Assembly: GCA_023657425.1 (NCBI GenBank)
Contig: JAGTJW010000001.1
Span: 744,001 to 808,000 of the forward strand
DNA length: 64,000 bases
Direction: 5' to 3'
From: Ideonella sp. WA131b
GTDB lineage: Bacteria; Pseudomonadota; Gammaproteobacteria; Burkholderiales; Burkholderiaceae_C
Below the pieces are notes generated by a model, which did no database searches, was not told the DNA's origin, and saw only the letters and a program-made list of their open reading frames with translations. Positions 61,276-64,000 of the stretch are shown here, piece by piece. A program made the position numbers and the translations under genes. Each line of letters begins with the position of its first letter. The stretch's first letter is position 1.

Positions 61276-64000
61276 ATGAACGCTCCCTTGCCCGAACACG
61301 TCCGCAAGGCCCTGCAGGCCGCCACGCTCGACGACAAGTACAGCCTGGCCAGCGGCCGCGCCTTCATGAGCGGCGTGCAGGCGCTGGTGCGGCTGCCGAT
61401 GCTGCAGCGCCAGCGCGACGTGCTGGCCGGCCTGAACACCGCCGGCTTCGTGAGCGGCTACCGCGGCAGCCCGCTCGGGGGCTATGACCAGGCGCTGATG
61501 GCCGCCAAGAAGCACCTGGCGCAGCACCACGTCGTCTTCCAGCCCGGCGTGAACGAGGAGCTTGGCGCCACGGCCGTGTGGGGCACCCAGCAGCTCGACC
61601 TGTACCCGCAGACGAAGAAGTACGACGGCGTCTTCGGTATCTGGTACGGCAAGGGCCCGGGCGTGGACCGTTGCTCCGACGTCTTCAAGCACGCCAACAT
61701 GGCCGGCACCAGCCGCCACGGCGGCGTCATCGCCATTGCCGGCGACGACCACGTGGCCAAAAGCAGCACCGCAGCGCATCAGAGCGACCACATCTTCAAG
61801 GCCTGCGGCCTGCCGGTGTTCTTTCCGAGCGGCGTGCAGGACATCCTCGACATGGGCTTGCACGCCATCGCCATGAGCCGGTTCTCGGGCCTATGGAGCG
61901 GCATGAAGACCATCCAGGAGGTGGTCGAGAGCAGCGCCAGCGTCGTCGTCGACCCCGAGCGCGTGAAGCTCGTGCTGCCGGAGGACTTCGCGATGCCGCC
62001 GGGCGGCCTGCACATCCGCTGGCCCGACGCGCCGCTGGAGCAGGAGGCGCGGCTGATGGACTACAAGTGGTACGCCGCGCTCGCCTATGTGCGCGCCAAC
62101 CGGCTCAACCACGACGTCATCCGCACGGACCGCGACCGCTTCGGCATCATCGCCAGCGGCAAGGCCTACAACGACACGCGCCAGGCGCTGGCCGACCTGG
62201 GCCTTGACGACTCCACTTGCCGCGCCCTCGGCATACGCCTGCACAAGGTGAACGTGGTGTGGCCGCTGGAGGCCACCATCACGCGCGACTTCGCCACGGG
62301 CCTGCAGGAGATCCTGGTGGTGGAGGAAAAGCGCCAGGTCATCGAGTACCAGCTCAAGGAAGAGCTCTACAACTGGCGCCCCGACGTGCGCCCCAACGTG
62401 CTGGGTAAGTTCGACGAACCCGAGGGGGACGCCACTGGCGGCGAATGGAGCATGCCCAACCCGAGCGAGAACGGGCTGCTGCGCGCCAAGGCCGATCTCT
62501 CGCCCGCGATCATCGCCAAGGCCCTGGCCAGGCGACTCAAGAAGCTCGGCGTGCCGGAAGACATCGAGCGCCGCATGGCACAGCGCCTGACGGTGCTCGA
62601 CGCACGCGCGCGCGAGCTCGCCGTGCTCAAGACCGACACCGGCGACCGCGCTCCCTGGTTCTGCAGCGGCTGCCCTCACAACACCAGCACGCGCGTGCCC
62701 GAGGGCAGCCGCGCCGTGGCCGGCATCGGCTGCCACTACATGGCCGTGTGGATGGACCGCAGCACCAGCACCTTCACGCAGATGGGTGGCGAGGGTGTGC
62801 CCTGGGTCGGCCAGGCGCCGTTCACGACCGAGAACCACGTGTTTGCCAACCTCGGCGACGGCACCTACTTCCACAGCGGCCACCTGGCCATCCGCCAGAG
62901 CATCGCGGCCGGCGTGAACATCACCTACAAGCTGCTCTACAACGACGCGGTGGCCATGACCGGCGGTCAGCAGGTGGGCGAGCGGCCCGAGGGCCACAGC
63001 GTGCTGCAGATCCAGAAGAGCCTGGTCAGCGAGGGCGTGAAGAAGCTCGTGATCGTCACCGACGAACCGGCCAAGTACCAGGGCGCGGCGCTGGAGGCCG
63101 GCGTCACCGTGCACCACCGCGACGAGCTCGACCGCATCCAGCGCGAGCTGCGCGAGGTCCCCGGCACGACGGTGCTGATCTACGACCAGACTTGCGCCAC
63201 CGAGAAGCGCCGCCGCAGGAAGCGCGGCAAGATGGTCGACCCGGCCAAGCGCGTCGTCATCAACGAGCTGGTCTGCGAGGGCTGCGGTGATTGCTCGGTG
63301 CAAAGCAATTGCCTGAGCGTGGAGCCGCTGGACACCGAGTTCGGTCGCAAGAGACGCATCAACCAGAACTCCTGCAACAAGGACTTCTCCTGCGTCAAGG
63401 GCTTCTGCCCGAGCTTCGTCACCGTCGAGGGCGGGCAGCTGAAGAAGCCCAGGAAAGAGAAGAAGGGCACGCTCGACGGCCTGCCGGCACTGCCCGAGCC
63501 GGCGCTGCCGCTGTCCGTGGGTGGCAGCGAGCGCGCATGGGGCATCGTGGTGGGCGGCGTCGGCGGCACCGGCGTCATCACCATCGGCCAGATCCTGGGC
63601 ATGGCTGCACACCTCGAGGGCCGGGGTGTGGTCACGCAGGACGCCGGTGGCCTGGCGCAGAAGGGCGGCGCCACCTGGAGCCACATCCAGATCGCCAACC
63701 GCTCCGACGCCATCCACACCACCAAGGTCGACACCGCACAGGCCGACCTCGTGATCGCCTGCGACAGCATCGTCGGCGCCAGCAAGTACACCCTCACGGT
63801 GATGCAGCACGGCCGCACCTACGTGGCGCTCAACACCCACGGCACGCCGACAGCCGGCTTCGTGAAGAACCCGGACTGGCAGTTTCCCGGCAGCAACTGC
63901 GAGACCGTGCTGCGCGCCACCGTCGGCGAGGGCCTGGTGGGCGCCTTCGATGCCGAGCAGGTGGCCGAGCAGCTGCTCGGCGACAGCATCTACACCAACC
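61276..64000 (+). CDS. Indolepyruvate ferredoxin oxidoreductase, fused large subunit (partial)
   Basis: Thiamine-diphosphate and Fe-S enzyme that decarboxylates aryl or branched 2-oxo acids to acyl-CoA. The first 908 codons are present and the gene leaves the right edge. Order: N-terminal pyrimidine-binding domain (GYRGSPLGGYDQAL, GVNEELGATAVWG), TPP-binding domain (GDGTYFHSGHLAIRQSIAAG with TYKLLYNDAVAMTGGQ), a ferredoxin-like cysteine set at about 667-679 (CEGCGDCSVQSNC), then the gamma domain (VGGVGGTGVITIGQILG). ATG 61276. Confidence 0.95.
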   Translation, partial: MNAPLPEHVRKALQAATLDDKYSLASGRAFMSGVQALVRLPMLQRQRDVLAGLNTAGFVSGYRGSPLGGYDQALMAAKKHLAQHHVVFQPGVNEELGATAVWGTQQLDLYPQTKKYDGVFGIWYGKGPGVDRCSDVFKHANMAGTSRHGGVIAIAGDDHVAKSSTAAHQSDHIFKACGLPVFFPSGVQDILDMGLHAIAMSRFSGLWSGMKTIQEVVESSASVVVDPERVKLVLPEDFAMPPGGLHIRWPDAPLEQEARLMDYKWYAALAYVRANRLNHDVIRTDRDRFGIIASGKAYNDTRQALADLGLDDSTCRALGIRLHKVNVVWPLEATITRDFATGLQEILVVEEKRQVIEYQLKEELYNWRPDVRPNVLGKFDEPEGDATGGEWSMPNPSENGLLRAKADLSPAIIAKALARRLKKLGVPEDIERRMAQRLTVLDARARELAVLKTDTGDRAPWFCSGCPHNTSTRVPEGSRAVAGIGCHYMAVWMDRSTSTFTQMGGEGVPWVGQAPFTTENHVFANLGDGTYFHSGHLAIRQSIAAGVNITYKLLYNDAVAMTGGQQVGERPEGHSVLQIQKSLVSEGVKKLVIVTDEPAKYQGAALEAGVTVHHRDELDRIQRELREVPGTTVLIYDQTCATEKRRRRKRGKMVDPAKRVVINELVCEGCGDCSVQSNCLSVEPLDTEFGRKRRINQNSCNKDFSCVKGFCPSFVTVEGGQLKKPRKEKKGTLDGLPALPEPALPLSVGGSERAWGIVVGGVGGTGVITIGQILGMAAHLEGRGVVTQDAGGLAQKGGATWSHIQIANRSDAIHTTKVDTAQADLVIACDSIVGASKYTLTVMQHGRTYVALNTHGTPTAGFVKNPDWQFPGSNCETVLRATVGEGLVGAFDAEQVAEQLLGDSIYTN

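Overview
The window is high-GC chromosomal DNA from a betaproteobacterium, most likely order Burkholderiales (Comamonadaceae/Sphaerotilaceae-like). The evidence is the combined str-S10-spc-alpha ribosomal supercluster, the protein sequences themselves, and a dispersed intergenic palindromic repeat built on CCCCCTTGAGGGGG-type cores that I know from this order. The genus cannot be fixed from the sequence. Two frameshifts (in rplF and in a plsC-like gene) suggest either sequencing errors or real lesions.

Layout: 1-5.8 kb (minus strand) holds a tightly overlapping type IVb pilus operon in the R64 thin-pilus order pilL-pilN-pilO-pilP-pilQ, running off the left edge. Divergent from it (5.9-7.3 kb, plus strand) are two small unknown membrane proteins and a VirB1/PilT-like lytic transglycosylase, then a chemoreceptor (7.4-9.0 kb). 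9.2-14.6 kb (minus) is a YgjP-like metallohydrolase, a frameshifted acyltransferase, gmhB, glyS and glyQ.

14.7-34.7 kb (minus) is the ribosomal supercluster. In the direction of transcription it reads rpsL, rpsG, fusA, tuf, rpsJ, rplC, rplD, rplW, rplB, rpsS, rplV, rpsC, rplP, rpmC, rpsQ, terminator, peroxiredoxin, rplN, rplX, rplE, rpsN, rpsH, rplF, rplR, rpsE, rpmD, rplO, secY, infA, rpmJ, rpsM, rpsK, rpsD, rpoA, rplQ. A PIN-domain gene sits divergently on the rpsL promoter. 35.3-47.4 kb (minus) is secE-nusG-rplKAJL-rpoBC, preceded at 47.6-49.3 kb by tRNA-Tyr, tRNA-Gly, tRNA-Thr, a second tuf and tRNA-Trp.

49.3-55.6 kb (minus) carries trpE-trpG-ltaE-trpD-hypothetical-trpC-ung, with a threonine aldolase inside the trp operon. 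55.7-64 kb is a mixed metabolic region: a saccharopine dehydrogenase-like reductase, an unknown protein, two Lrp/AsnC regulators, rpe, apaG, a 42-residue membrane protein, a degenerate GGDEF protein and a large indolepyruvate ferredoxin oxidoreductase cut by the right edge.

Most of the window is core genome. The parts that reward a second look are the R64-type pilus locus, the terminator plus peroxiredoxin between the S10 and spc operons, the PIN gene overlapping the rpsL promoter, a shared promoter sequence in front of rpsL and rplC, a repeat-derived mini-ORF coupling rplD to rplW, the hairpin-filled rplL-rpoB spacer and a GmhB lacking its nucleophile aspartate.
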